Source of the DNA: Panacagrimonas sp052389915
Lineage (GTDB): Bacteria > Pseudomonadota > Gammaproteobacteria > Nevskiales > Nevskiaceae
Assembly (NCBI GenBank): GCA_052389915.1
Contig: JBQTHL010000012.1
Span: forward strand, 62,001-126,000
Length of the DNA stretch: 64,000 bases
Direction: 5' to 3'
The position numbers and the translations under genes are program-made. Shown here piece by piece: positions 26,022-35,402 of this stretch; within the stretch, counting starts at the first letter, position 1; every line of letters begins with the position of its first letter. Under the pieces are notes generated by a model that was not told the DNA's origin, did no database searches, and saw nothing but the letters and a program-made list of their open reading frames with translations.

Positions 26022-27830
26022 ATAAGAATCGTACGGGTTTCGATCAAGAATTTTCGTGGCATCCGGAACGGCCACATACTGCTGCCAGCTCACGCGGTTC
26101 TGGTTGGCGACAACAATATCGGCAAGTCCACGGTCCTTGAAGCGATCGATCTCGTTTTGGGACCCGAGCGGCTCAATCGCCGACCGCCAGTCGATGAGCA
26201 TGATTTCCACGCCGGCTTGTATGTCGATGCGAACGGGAACGCGGTCGCGATCGAAAACGAGGTAGTGATTGTCGATCTCAGTGCCGAACAGCTTCGTCAC
26301 TTTAGAGACCACCTGGAGTGGTGGAAGCTCGCAGAAAACGAGTTGATCTCCACGCCACCACCCGAAGGCACTGACGCGCCAAACGTCCAGCCAGCGTTGC
26401 GCGTCATCTTCGAAGGCCTCTATGACAAGGACGAGGACGACTTCGCCGGCACGACCTACTTTGCATCCCCCAAGAAAGAGGACGATAGCCGGGACGGCTT
26501 CAAGACGGTCGACAAACGTCTCTGCGGATTCCTCTACCTGCGCACGCTGCGCACCGGCAGCCGGGCGCTCAGCTTGGAGAGGGGTTCTCTGCTCGACATC
26601 ATTCTGCGACTACAGGACAAGCAGCTAAAAATGTGGGAAGACGTCCTGGCGCAGTTGCGGGTGCTGCCTGTGGCAGAAAGCGAAGAACTCGGCATCAAGG
26701 ACATTCTGTCGAGCGTGCAGGCCGCTGTCCGGGAGTTCGTGCCGGCGGAGTGGGCCAATAACCCGCACATGCGCGTGTCTGATTTAACTCGTGAAGCGCT
26801 GCGAAAATCACTGACGGTTTTCATGGGCACAGGCAGCTTGCGGGAGGACGGCACTGAATACGCAGCCCCCTTCCAGCACCAAGGAACCGGGACCATCAAC
26901 ACCCTAGTTCTGGCCTTGCTCTCGATGATCGCCGAGTTAAAGAGCAACGTGATTTTCGCGATGGAGGAGCCCGAGATCGCGATCCCTCCTCACGCTCAAA
27001 AACGGATCATCGAAAGCGTCCGCTCAAAGTCGGCTCAAGCAATTTTTACGTCACATTCCCCATATGTCCTCGAAGAATTCCCGCCAGACCAGGTTCTCGT
27101 TCTTCAACGTGACGGCGGGACTATCAGCTCAGTACCGGCGTTATTGCCGGTGAAGCCAAAGCGGTACAAAGAGGAATTTCGGCGGCGCTTTTGCGAGACG
27201 CTGCTGGCGCGCCGCGTGCTGATCGTAGAAGGCAAGACTGAATACGACGCTTTCCCTGCGGCGGCGAAGCGGCTGCGCGATCTGCATCCAGACGAATTTA
27301 GGTCTCTGGACTCACTTGGAGTTGCGGTGATCAACGCGGAGACCGATTCGCAGATCCCCATATTGGGTGCCTACTTTCGTAGCCTCGGTAAGACGGTCTT
27401 CGCTGTGTATGACCAGCAGGTCGATCCGCAAAAAGCTCAAATCGAGTCGGCCATCGACCACCGGTTCGAAGGGCCGGGCCATGGTTTTGAACAGACCTTA
27501 CTGCAGGGCACCGCAACTGCCGCAGTGCTGCGCTTCGCGGCCGATCTGCTCGCGAACAATGAATGGCCCAATCACCTGCCGCCCCCAGTTATCGCCGCCG
27601 TCCCACCGGTTTTGATAGCGCCGATGATCGAATATTTGAAATGGGCAAAGGGCTCCGGTGCTGCAGCTGATCTGCTCATGGAATGTGTTCGAGCAGAGAT
27701 GCCGCCCTACATCGTCGACGCGCTTCTCGCTATTCAGGGCATCTGTGAGCCGCCACCACCGGCACACCCGCCAGCACCGGCTCCGTCACCCCCGCCGTCA
27801 CTACCGCCATCGATACCGATCATCGTGTAG
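26022..27830 (+). CDS. gajA: GajA-like ATPase/TOPRIM nuclease of a Gabija system, no canonical start codon
   Basis: This protein of about 602 residues is an OLD-family nuclease: ABC-type ATPase with Walker A GDNNIGKST (29-37), signature-like QGTGTIN (about 287-293), Walker B VIFAMEEPE (about 310-318) and H-loop TSHSPY (343-348), then a TOPRIM domain with VEGKTE (402-407) and AVYDQQ. GajA with GajB senses nucleotide depletion and nicks phage DNA. The reading frame enters Walker A from an in-frame stop at 26001 without any ATG, GTG, TTG or CTG before it. The only plausible start is ATA 26022 after GGGGGA. The next usable start in frame, TTG 26157, would delete the Walker A. The tail is proline-rich. 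Confidence 0.85.
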   Translation: MRIVRVSIKNFRGIRNGHILLPAHAVLVGDNNIGKSTVLEAIDLVLGPERLNRRPPVDEHDFHAGLYVDANGNAVAIENEVVIVDLSAEQLRHFRDHLEWWKLAENELISTPPPEGTDAPNVQPALRVIFEGLYDKDEDDFAGTTYFASPKKEDDSRDGFKTVDKRLCGFLYLRTLRTGSRALSLERGSLLDIILRLQDKQLKMWEDVLAQLRVLPVAESEELGIKDILSSVQAAVREFVPAEWANNPHMRVSDLTREALRKSLTVFMGTGSLREDGTEYAAPFQHQGTGTINTLVLALLSMIAELKSNVIFAMEEPEIAIPPHAQKRIIESVRSKSAQAIFTSHSPYVLEEFPPDQVLVLQRDGGTISSVPALLPVKPKRYKEEFRRRFCETLLARRVLIVEGKTEYDAFPAAAKRLRDLHPDEFRSLDSLGVAVINAETDSQIPILGAYFRSLGKTVFAVYDQQVDPQKAQIESAIDHRFEGPGHGFEQTLLQGTATAAVLRFAADLLANNEWPNHLPPPVIAAVPPVLIAPMIEYLKWAKGSGAAADLLMECVRAEMPPYIVDALLAIQGICEPPPPAHPPAPAPSPPPSLPPSIPIIV

Positions 27831-27832
27831 TC

Positions 27833-29563
27833 ATGGCTGAGATCAAAGATCTGTCGCAGAAGCGCAAGGATTTGCTTGCTGCTGACGGCAACCTGCTGGT
27901 TCTTGGCGGTCCCGGTTCAGGCAAAACGACTATCGCGCTGCTCAAAGCGGCGGCGGAGACGGCGCCCGGGAAACTGCAGCGCGGGCAAAAGATCTTGTTC
28001 CTGAGCTTCGCGCGAGCAACGATTGCGCGGGTTGCGCAGCACGCGGGCAAGCTCGTCGGCAGAGATGCCAAGGACTTGCTTGAGATCAACACCTATCACG
28101 GGTTCATCTGGAAGCTGCTTCGAAGCCACGGATACCTGATATGCATGCGCGGCCTGATCGAACTGCTGCCGCCACCACAAGCCGCGGCGCACCTCGCCGA
28201 TATCCCGGATAAGACCGCTCGCGAAGTCGAAAAGAAACGACTCTTTGATGAGGACGGCATTCTGCATTTCGACCTGTTCGCGGAAACGGCTGCGTCATTG
28301 CTGACCCGCAGCCAGGCGCTCAGGCACATCATCAGCGACGCCTATCCGCTGATCATCCTGGATGAATTCCAGGACACCAATCCGGCCGAGTGGGAGTTCA
28401 TTAAAACGCTGGGCTCGGCCAGCCGGTTGATTGCCTTGGCCGACGCCGAGCAGCGGATTTACGAGTTCCGCGGCGCCGACCCCAAGCGAATCGGGGAATT
28501 TGCCGAGGCGTTCGGTCCAAGCATCTTCGATTTCGCGGACGAAAACCATCGCAGTGACGGCAAGGACATCGTCATCTTCGGCAACGATCTGATACGGGGC
28601 GCCAACAAAGGCAAGGCGTACACCGACGTATCCATTGCCCGTTATGGTTACTACCAAGGCATGAATGCCCTGTATCCGCTGAAGACATCGGTGCTGGCCC
28701 GTTTGAGGGCTGTGATAAAAGCCGATCCTAAAGGATGGTCGCTGGCGATACTCGTGCCGACCAGGAAATTAATGATCCAGGCATCGGAGTATTTGAGCGC
28801 CAATACCGACCGACTACCATCTCTGGGGCACGACGTCGCACTCGACGCCGAAGCGCCAGCGTTAGCGGCAGGATTCATCGCTATGTTGTTGGAAGGTGGA
28901 ACCGTCGCCGACCTGTCTCCGCGGCTGATCAGCGATCTCTGCCAGCACATTCGCGGCCGTCGCGGCAATGACCCTACACCTCAAGCCGATCTTACCCTCG
29001 TCGGTGCTCTTGGCACGTTTCTTCAGTCCGGGAATGTCCGCGGCGCCAAGAGACAGAGGGTTGTCGCAGGGGCAACGAGCATCGCGACTGCGCGGCTGGG
29101 CTTGGTGCTGACCGGTGACCCGGAGGCCGATTGGTTGACGGTACGACGACTGCTGAGCGACTCCGGTGTGCAGGAATACCAGCAGATCTCGGAGGACGCT
29201 CGCTATCTACGCCTGCTGCACAAGGGAGCGACGCTGCGCTCAAGGTTGAGTGAAATCTGGCGTCAACATGGCAGCTACAAAGGCGCCTCTGCTGCTGTCC
29301 GCGACGCTCTACTGCAAGAGCATTTTTCTGCGAGCGTTAAAGACTGGCGGGGCATCCACGTTATGACCATTCATAAGTCGAAGGGCAAGGAATTTTCAGA
29401 GGTTGTTGTCTTTGAGGGGATGTACGCACACCGGATTGTCCGCGCCAAGGCAACCGACGGAGAAATTGCCCAGTCTTCGCTAGCGCTGCGAGTCGCAGTC
29501 ACCCGGGCAATGAATCACGCCACGATTCTGACGCCGGCAAGCGATCCCTGTCCGCTACTTTGA
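27833..29563 (+). CDS. gajB: GajB-like UvrD-family helicase of a Gabija system
   Basis: This is a 576-residue superfamily 1 helicase. Walker A is GGPGSGKTT (25-33), Walker B/motif II is LIILDEFQDTN (173-183), motif III has ADAEQRIYEFRGAD, and motif V/VI regions include MTIHKSKGKEF and LRVAVTRAMNHA. The gene starts 2 bp after the gajA stop. An OLD nuclease followed by a UvrD-like helicase is the definition of Gabija anti-phage defence. The pair is on the plus strand against the flow of the transfer genes, a sign of later insertion as cargo. Confidence 0.88.
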   Translation: MAEIKDLSQKRKDLLAADGNLLVLGGPGSGKTTIALLKAAAETAPGKLQRGQKILFLSFARATIARVAQHAGKLVGRDAKDLLEINTYHGFIWKLLRSHGYLICMRGLIELLPPPQAAAHLADIPDKTAREVEKKRLFDEDGILHFDLFAETAASLLTRSQALRHIISDAYPLIILDEFQDTNPAEWEFIKTLGSASRLIALADAEQRIYEFRGADPKRIGEFAEAFGPSIFDFADENHRSDGKDIVIFGNDLIRGANKGKAYTDVSIARYGYYQGMNALYPLKTSVLARLRAVIKADPKGWSLAILVPTRKLMIQASEYLSANTDRLPSLGHDVALDAEAPALAAGFIAMLLEGGTVADLSPRLISDLCQHIRGRRGNDPTPQADLTLVGALGTFLQSGNVRGAKRQRVVAGATSIATARLGLVLTGDPEADWLTVRRLLSDSGVQEYQQISEDARYLRLLHKGATLRSRLSEIWRQHGSYKGASAAVRDALLQEHFSASVKDWRGIHVMTIHKSKGKEFSEVVVFEGMYAHRIVRAKATDGEIAQSSLALRVAVTRAMNHATILTPASDPCPLL

Positions 29564-29692
29564 TCACGATGCCGGCAGTAAGCGACCGGCTGCTTCTGGC
29601 ACATTGCCGCCCCTCGTGATCTGCCGCTTCCGAGATGCCAATTTCCAATCGAGGCCATGTGCTTACTACCCGGGGGAGGTCAGACGGCAGTC

Positions 29693-30442
29693 TTAAAGGT
29701 ACTTCTTAAACGTCGCCGCAGCGATGCACACCGCCACGCCGAGCAGCGCGGCGCTCGGCAGCAGAATCAGCAGCGGATTCACGCTGACCGGCAACGCCAG
29801 ATACGTCACCCACGGCAGCAGGGCCAGCGGCACCAGACTCGCTCTGGCCCGGTGATAGATGAAGCCTGATTCGCGGCCCGCGCCGAAGCGGCGGACGTCC
29901 CGGCGCACCAGCCCGTCCACCAGGCCGACGAAGGCGGTCATCAGGAACAGCGGCAACGTCAGGCAGAGCACCAGCAGCCGCACGAGGAAGACGAGTGCCG
30001 TATAGGCGGATGCGATCAGGTAGCTCTCCAGGTGCACGTAGACCTGTCCCAGGTAGTAGCGGAAGTCCTTGCTCGGACGAATGCTGCCGGCGCCGGCTTG
30101 CGCCGAGGCATCACGTATCCACTCCAGCAGGCCGCTCTTCACGAACAGCCAGTCGTAGCCCCGCTCGACGATCCGGTGCGCGGTGCGCCCCGGCTCCTGC
30201 ACCAGTGCGCTGCGCGTGAAGTGGTCCGATAGCTGATCCAGCTCGTAATGCAGCATGCCCCGGGCGTGATGCCATCCTTGTTCAGGCCAGAAGATGTGCA
30301 TGCCGACGCACTCGATCACGATGCACAACAGCAGCGATCCGCACAGCACGCCGAAGAAGCGGAATGGCAGCGTGATGAGACTGGCGATCAATCCCTGCTG
30401 TTGTTGCTGCTGGCGCTGCGTTGCGACGGCCGGATCGCTCAT
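29693..30442 (-). CDS. Integrating conjugative element membrane protein, TIGR03747 (PFL_4697) family
   Basis: This 249-residue inner-membrane protein begins with a Gln-rich stretch (TQRQQQQQQG), then helices at about 24-46, 140-170 and 200-240. The central segment FRYYLGQVYVHLESYLIASAYTALVF is the recognisable part. It normally sits between TraD and the RAQPRD gene; here the Gabija pair separates it from the latter. It overlaps the traD stop/start region by 4 bp, so traD and this gene are coupled. Confidence 0.85.
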   Translation of the reverse strand: MSDPAVATQRQQQQQQGLIASLITLPFRFFGVLCGSLLLCIVIECVGMHIFWPEQGWHHARGMLHYELDQLSDHFTRSALVQEPGRTAHRIVERGYDWLFVKSGLLEWIRDASAQAGAGSIRPSKDFRYYLGQVYVHLESYLIASAYTALVFLVRLLVLCLTLPLFLMTAFVGLVDGLVRRDVRRFGAGRESGFIYHRARASLVPLALLPWVTYLALPVSVNPLLILLPSAALLGVAVCIAAATFKKYL

Positions 30443-32595
30443 GCTCCGGCCTCTTCAGCGGCGGCCATCTGTTTGAAATCGTCCAGCAGGTCATCGGGCA
30501 GCGCCTTGTCCTGCATATCGGAGATGCTCTGGTTCTCCCACCAATCACCGCCCTCGACGTAGTGCTGACGCATGTAGCCGGCCAGCTCTTGCAAATCCTT
30601 CGGCATCGCCTCGTCGGCGTCGGGGGCCGGCAGCGGCATCCGAACCTTCCAGAGCGTGCCGCCCTCGATCAGCGCGTAGCACTGCCCTTTGGGCAGCGCC
30701 ACGACGTGCGCCGGCTCGATCAGCGGCACGCTGTTGCTGGTGACGCGGTCCTGGGTGTTGGATGTGAAGGCAGTATTGCCGCGAGGGTCGGAGCTGTCGG
30801 TGGCGCCGCTCATCAAGGCCGTCGCATAGACCTCGACCTTGGGCAACTGGCGCGTCAGCAGTTCGGCGGTGGAGGTCTCGCGCACGCGCAGCATGAACAG
30901 ATTGTTGAAGTTGCCGATCACCTGGCCAGCCTTCGCGCGATTGCCGATGCGGGCTTCGATGTCGCTCAGAGTCTGCGTGTAGGCCGTCACCTGCACGCCC
31001 GCGCCGCCGCCTTTATTCACCATCGGGATGAACTCATCGCCCATGAGTTCGTTGAACTCGTCGGCGTGGACGTTGATCGGCAGCCTGGTGTTCACCGCCG
31101 CGCCGGGCAGTCCGTCATCGATGCCGAACTTGTAGATGTGCCCCGCGACGGAAACGAGATCGGAAAACATCGAGTTGCCAACCGCTGCCGCCACTTCGGC
31201 ATCGGAGAGCGCATCGAGTCCGACGTAGACGACAGCCCGCTTACGCACGATCTGCATCCAATCGAAGATCGGACGCGGGTCGGACAGATCGGAGTAGTTC
31301 GGCGCGAGCAGTTGCGCGATCTTGCCGGTCGTCAGCTTTTCCAGCAGAGGCAACAAGCTCGCCACGATCTTGTCGAAGTACGTCCGGTCGTAGCGCACGG
31401 CACTGCGCAGACCATCTAGCACCGGGTCGTAGACGCGTACCTGCGACAGGTATTGTTCGAGCGCGACGACACGCTTCTCGCGCCCGATCATGTTGCGCGG
31501 GATGTTCTTCTCGTTGAGCTTGCCTTCGAGCTGGACGATGACCTCCCAGGCTTTCGGCTCGTTCCTGGCGAAGTAGTGCTGGGCGTATTCGATGAACAGC
31601 GCGTCGATATTGATGACGTGGCGCTGGATCAGCAGGTAGTCCGGTCGCTGTCCCAGCTCCACCAATGCACGAGCGATGATGTTGACGAACCGCCACGCGA
31701 ACTCGCGGAACGCGGCGCTGTTGCCTTCGCCGGAAAGCTGCCCCGCAATGCGCGTGGCGACTTCGCTGATCCGACCGAAGCGGCCCACCGCGTTGTAACG
31801 CGCACTGAGGTCCGGCCAGCCCAGGTGAAAGATATAGAACTCGCCTTCGCGTCCCGCGCGCTTGGCTTCCACGTACATGCGCGTCAACAGGTCGGCATCG
31901 CCCTTCGGATCGAAGACGATCACCACCTCATGCTGGCCGTTGACCTTGCGCCGGATGTCCTGGGTGATGAACAGCTCGGCCAGGCGCGTCTTGCCCACGC
32001 GCGTCGTGCCGAGTACCAGCGAATGGCCGACGCGCTCGCCCAGCGGCAGCGTCACGTCGATCTCGTGCGGCTCGATGCCGTGCAAGCGCGGCTGCCCACC
32101 CACCGGCGGCAGCGGCCGTGCCGGATTGAGCGGACTGTCCCAGGCCAGCGCCCGTGCCAGCTTCGAGAGCGGAAAAGGCGCGAACTCCAGACGTTCCTCC
32201 AGCCGTCGCGCTACACGGTAGATCGTCGTCGGCTCGACATAGCGGCGGAACTCCGGCCGGTAGGTCTGCATCAGTCGGTGCGTGTGTCGCTGTTCCCATT
32301 TGAAGCCGCGCCCGACGAATAGCCGCTGCTGGCTGACCGGCACGTCGCGGCTGGTCATCACGTAGCGCGGCAGACGGCGGATGTTGCGGCGGTAGCGCAG
32401 GATCGCCAGCGCATCACGCAGGCGAATCGCACCGAAGCTCAGGAAGGCCAGCGCCGAACCGAGGCCCAGCAGCGGATTCAGCGCGAGCGCCCACGGTGCC
32501 GCCAGGCACAGAAGCGCGGCGCCGGCGCAGACCGCCACGGTGTACAGCTCCACCGCGGGACGCAGCAGGACTTCCACCGTGTGCGGCTGCGCCAT
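30439..32595 (-). CDS. traD: Conjugative coupling factor TraD (TIGR03743)
   Basis: This 718-residue VirD4-type coupling ATPase connects the relaxosome to the secretion channel. Two N-terminal membrane helices (about 20-60) precede the motor domain with Walker A GTTRVGKT (196-203) and VVIVFDPKGDADLL shortly after, which is the typical TraD substrate strand. NVHADEFNELMGDEF contains the Walker B acidic pair. Start ATG 32595 gives MAQPHTVEVLLRP, the usual opening. The stop of the upstream TIGR03765 gene lies at 32597. Confidence 0.95.
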   Translation of the reverse strand: MAQPHTVEVLLRPAVELYTVAVCAGAALLCLAAPWALALNPLLGLGSALAFLSFGAIRLRDALAILRYRRNIRRLPRYVMTSRDVPVSQQRLFVGRGFKWEQRHTHRLMQTYRPEFRRYVEPTTIYRVARRLEERLEFAPFPLSKLARALAWDSPLNPARPLPPVGGQPRLHGIEPHEIDVTLPLGERVGHSLVLGTTRVGKTRLAELFITQDIRRKVNGQHEVVIVFDPKGDADLLTRMYVEAKRAGREGEFYIFHLGWPDLSARYNAVGRFGRISEVATRIAGQLSGEGNSAAFREFAWRFVNIIARALVELGQRPDYLLIQRHVINIDALFIEYAQHYFARNEPKAWEVIVQLEGKLNEKNIPRNMIGREKRVVALEQYLSQVRVYDPVLDGLRSAVRYDRTYFDKIVASLLPLLEKLTTGKIAQLLAPNYSDLSDPRPIFDWMQIVRKRAVVYVGLDALSDAEVAAAVGNSMFSDLVSVAGHIYKFGIDDGLPGAAVNTRLPINVHADEFNELMGDEFIPMVNKGGGAGVQVTAYTQTLSDIEARIGNRAKAGQVIGNFNNLFMLRVRETSTAELLTRQLPKVEVYATALMSGATDSSDPRGNTAFTSNTQDRVTSNSVPLIEPAHVVALPKGQCYALIEGGTLWKVRMPLPAPDADEAMPKDLQELAGYMRQHYVEGGDWWENQSISDMQDKALPDDLLDDFKQMAAAEEAGA

Positions 32596-32596
32596 C

Positions 32597-33133
32597 TCAC
32601 TGCTCGATGCCGGTGGACGTGATGAGCACCGGGTAGTGACGCAGGCCCAGGCGCTGCGCCAAGTCATCGCCGGAGGCCGGAGAGAGCGGCAGGCCGGGCG
32701 CCATGCGGCGCAAAGCCGTCAGCGCCGCCATCGACTCCACATCGACCACCAGCCCCGCGGCATGCAGTTCGCGCAGTGCGTCCTGCCGTTTCTGCAGCCA
32801 GACGCGCGAGCGCGCGTCGTCACCGATCAGGAACAGCGGCGTCAGGCCCGGCGCGCGGATAAGGCGGCGCGGCACGTCGCCCGGCGACAGGTGTGCCGAG
32901 CGAACCGGCAGCATGGCGGCCTCGGCATCGGTCGCACTGTCCACGCGGGGCAGCGGCATCGATCCAGATGGCGTGGCGCGATCCGGCTGTGGGTTCAGCG
33001 GCCGGTAGTACGGCAGTGCAGAAACGCCACCACGATCTTCGACGACGATCAGCGGCGCGGAGGCGGTCTGTGCGTAAGCCGTCGCAGCGAACAGCAGCTC
33101 GATTGCAGCAGCGGTGACGACGATGCGGTTCAT
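32597..33133 (-). CDS. Integrating conjugative element protein, TIGR03765 family
   Basis: This 178-residue exported protein has signal peptide MNRIVVTAAAIELLFAATAYA. The mature part begins with LIVVEDRGGVSALPYYRPLNPQ, the family signature, and ends with LAQRLGLRHYPVLITSTGIEQ. It is a periplasmic protein of the GI-type transfer system without an assigned activity. The start ATG overlaps the stop of the lytic transglycosylase gene by 4 bp. Confidence 0.87.
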   Translation of the reverse strand: MNRIVVTAAAIELLFAATAYAQTASAPLIVVEDRGGVSALPYYRPLNPQPDRATPSGSMPLPRVDSATDAEAAMLPVRSAHLSPGDVPRRLIRAPGLTPLFLIGDDARSRVWLQKRQDALRELHAAGLVVDVESMAALTALRRMAPGLPLSPASGDDLAQRLGLRHYPVLITSTGIEQ

Positions 33134-33732
33134 GGTGTGGTGGCCTGGAGGGTCGTAACCGGAACACCGGGGCCGAGAACGCGGATCAGGTGGCGATGCA
33201 CGTCGCGGCGATAGCGCGCCGCTGGTTCCCCGCCGGCCGGCCGGTGATAGCGGCCGATGGCGAGCAGCCAGTCCTCGCCCGGCGTGTGCTGCTCATGCAG
33301 GATTTCCGCGGCGATGGCGAGGTTGCGGTACGGGTCCAGCAGATCGCAGGGCCGTGCATAGCGATGCGCGTGATAGCCGAGATTGACCTGGCCGAGTCCG
33401 GCGTCGATGCGGTTGGCGGGTGTGCGGGCGAGTGCTTTGTGCAGCCCTGCGCAGGCTTCGGCGCGGGTGCCATAGCGCAGCGGTGTGCCGGCGACGTTGA
33501 GCGTCCACGGCCAAGGCACCAGGCGACCGCGCAGCGTGGCGCCGCTCTCCTGCAAGGCCACCGCGTACAGCACTGCGGCCGGCACGCCTGCGTGCTGGGC
33601 CGCCAGTTGATAGGCGGGCGGCGTCACGTCCCGCGCCAGCGCGGTCAGGGTCCAGCCGCTGGTGCAGAGCAGCAGCACGATGCAGGCGCCGCGAATGGCG
33701 CGACGGCGCGGCGGCTCTAATGCCGCTGCCAT
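33130..33732 (-). CDS. Lytic transglycosylase of the transfer system
   Basis: This 200-residue protein has a signal or anchor helix (about 14-33) followed by an SLT-type domain: LYAVALQESG with catalytic E62, then GLGQVNLGYHAHRY and RYHRP. It would cut peptidoglycan locally so that the secretion channel can cross the wall, the VirB1/PilT-like role. ATG 33732 gives MAAALEPPRRRAIRG; it overlaps the TIGR03759 stop by 16 bp. Confidence 0.88.
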   Translation of the reverse strand: MAAALEPPRRRAIRGACIVLLLCTSGWTLTALARDVTPPAYQLAAQHAGVPAAVLYAVALQESGATLRGRLVPWPWTLNVAGTPLRYGTRAEACAGLHKALARTPANRIDAGLGQVNLGYHAHRYARPCDLLDPYRNLAIAAEILHEQHTPGEDWLLAIGRYHRPAGGEPAARYRRDVHRHLIRVLGPGVPVTTLQATTP

Positions 33733-34436
33733 TGGCCATTCACCTCGCGCACCACGGCCGGCAGCTCGCCGGGCAGGCCAAGCGACAGCCAGCGCCCCGC
33801 ATCGTGGTTGAGCGTGATCGTGCGGGCGCGCACCTTGGCCGGATCGATGCCCGCCTGACTGGCCCACTGCCGGACGCGCGCGTCATCCTGGCGGCTGCCG
33901 ACCATGTAGAGATCGAAGGCGGTGCCGGCGGCCTGCAACTGCTGTATGCGCTGCGCGCACGGCGGGCAGTCGGCCTTGATGAACACCGCCAAACGCCCGG
34001 AGCCGGTGTTGCCGGAAGCCGGCACCTTCGCGCCGGGCAGGTTCACACGCGGCTGGCCGGGGGCGAGGCGCTGCCATGCGGCGTCATAGGCGCGCTGGTA
34101 GGCGATCAGCTTCTCGACGCGCCGGGCCTCCATTCGCACTTGCAGCTCCGCGTAGCGCCTGCGTCCCTCGTCGCTGTGCGCCTCGATGCCCAGCGCAGTG
34201 AGCGGATCGAGCTGGGGCGAATACACGCCAAGCGGGCCTTCCATCAGCTCCCGGTAGCGCGCCCACTCCTCGGTGCGGAGTCCCCAATCGCGCGCGCGCC
34301 GCTCGTCCAGCCCGGCATCGGCACTCGGCCGCGCCTGAGTAGAGGTGATCCGCGCGTTCGCCACCGAGTTTGGCTGCGCAAAAGCCGCGACGGCCGCGAA
34401 TAGCGCGGTGACGGCGATCGTCAGGCGCAGCAGCAT
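33717..34436 (-). CDS. Integrating conjugative element protein, TIGR03759 family
   Basis: This 239-residue exported protein has signal peptide MLLRLTIAVTALFAAVAAFA. The N-terminal half (WGLRTEEWARYRELMEGPLGVYSPQLDPLTALG) is the diagnostic block. The C-terminal half looks like a thioredoxin fold with CPPC at 157-160 (FIKADCPPCAQRIQQL). It may handle disulfides in the periplasm together with the CPYC protein at 17248. It lies between PilL and the transglycosylase gene. Confidence 0.87.
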   Translation of the reverse strand: MLLRLTIAVTALFAAVAAFAQPNSVANARITSTQARPSADAGLDERRARDWGLRTEEWARYRELMEGPLGVYSPQLDPLTALGIEAHSDEGRRRYAELQVRMEARRVEKLIAYQRAYDAAWQRLAPGQPRVNLPGAKVPASGNTGSGRLAVFIKADCPPCAQRIQQLQAAGTAFDLYMVGSRQDDARVRQWASQAGIDPAKVRARTITLNHDAGRWLSLGLPGELPAVVREVNGQWQRH

Positions 34437-34445
34437 CGCGGTTTC

Positions 34446-35258
34446 CTACGGCAGAGCAACGCGGACACGCAGGCCATTCACGTCGAACAGCGCGGTGCGA
34501 CCATCGATCGACAGTAAGCGCCAGTCACCGATCGTGTCGCCCTCACCCAGCAACTGTGTCGCCGCGAGTGACTCGCCGGGTTTGGGCCTGACCGACAATA
34601 CGCGTTTGCCACCACGCAGTTCCGTGCCGAGCACGCGGAACGACCGCTCCGGAATGGCTGTCGTCGCTCCGATACCAACCGGTGACGCTGAGGACGCTGG
34701 CGGGCTTTCGATTGGCAGAGGTTCTGGTATTGCCGCGGCGGATACGATGGCACCGGTCGAGATGTTGGATGCGGCGGATTCACCGTAGGAGCTGAAGCAA
34801 ATCTGACGACTCCGCTCATCCACCGACAACTGCCAGGTGGGGCCTGCCAGCGTCAGCAATGCGTCGCGCACCATCAGCGGCCCCAGAAGTGCGTGCGCAG
34901 CAGGCAGCGGCAATGCGTAGAGCGAAGCAGCGTCAGCTGCATCGCAGAGCCTGTAGCCCGACCGCAACAAAACGTGCCGGAGAGCATCTCCGACGGTGAC
35001 CTGGGGCAGGGACGGGATCGCCACATCGATCACTTGCTGCAACAGGTTGCGTTGCGCCGATTCCGGTACGAGTTCGACCAGTGTGTAGCGTCCATAGCGG
35101 ACTACTGGGATCGCCACCTCTTTCCAATTCGCTGCCGGCGCCTTTCGATGCGTAGTTGCTTCGGTAGCGAGAGGCAATGCGGTGGTTGTCGCACAGCCGG
35201 ATTGCAGAGTGGCGAATACTACGAAGAGACAGGCGGCAGGTGATGAATAAGGCAGCAT
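34446..35258 (-). CDS. PilL-like pilus assembly lipoprotein (TIGR03748)
   Basis: This 270-residue lipoprotein has a signal peptide with SGC at residues 20-22. The segment VVRYGRYTLVELVPESAQRNLLQQVIDVAIP is the conserved N-terminal PilL core, followed by GDALRHVLLRSGYRLC, which resembles the N-terminal domains of secretins. The C-terminal quarter (RVLGTELRGGKRVLSVRPKPGESLA) is another conserved block. It is the first gene of the left-going transfer operon, so its promoter should lie in 35259-35400. Confidence 0.82.
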   Translation of the reverse strand: MLPYSSPAACLFVVFATLQSGCATTTALPLATEATTHRKAPAANWKEVAIPVVRYGRYTLVELVPESAQRNLLQQVIDVAIPSLPQVTVGDALRHVLLRSGYRLCDAADAASLYALPLPAAHALLGPLMVRDALLTLAGPTWQLSVDERSRQICFSSYGESAASNISTGAIVSAAAIPEPLPIESPPASSASPVGIGATTAIPERSFRVLGTELRGGKRVLSVRPKPGESLAATQLLGEGDTIGDWRLLSIDGRTALFDVNGLRVRVALP

Positions 35259-35402
35259 GTGTCATCCCGGTGGAGAACCGCTGTCACCATCACAGAACAA
35301 GGCTGCGGCCGACGCTATTAATACGAATTACGGGAAGCCCTCTTAGAAGCAGAGGGCAGAGTCACCGCGATTCTTATGACACATCAAATCAAAGGAACAA
35401 CA

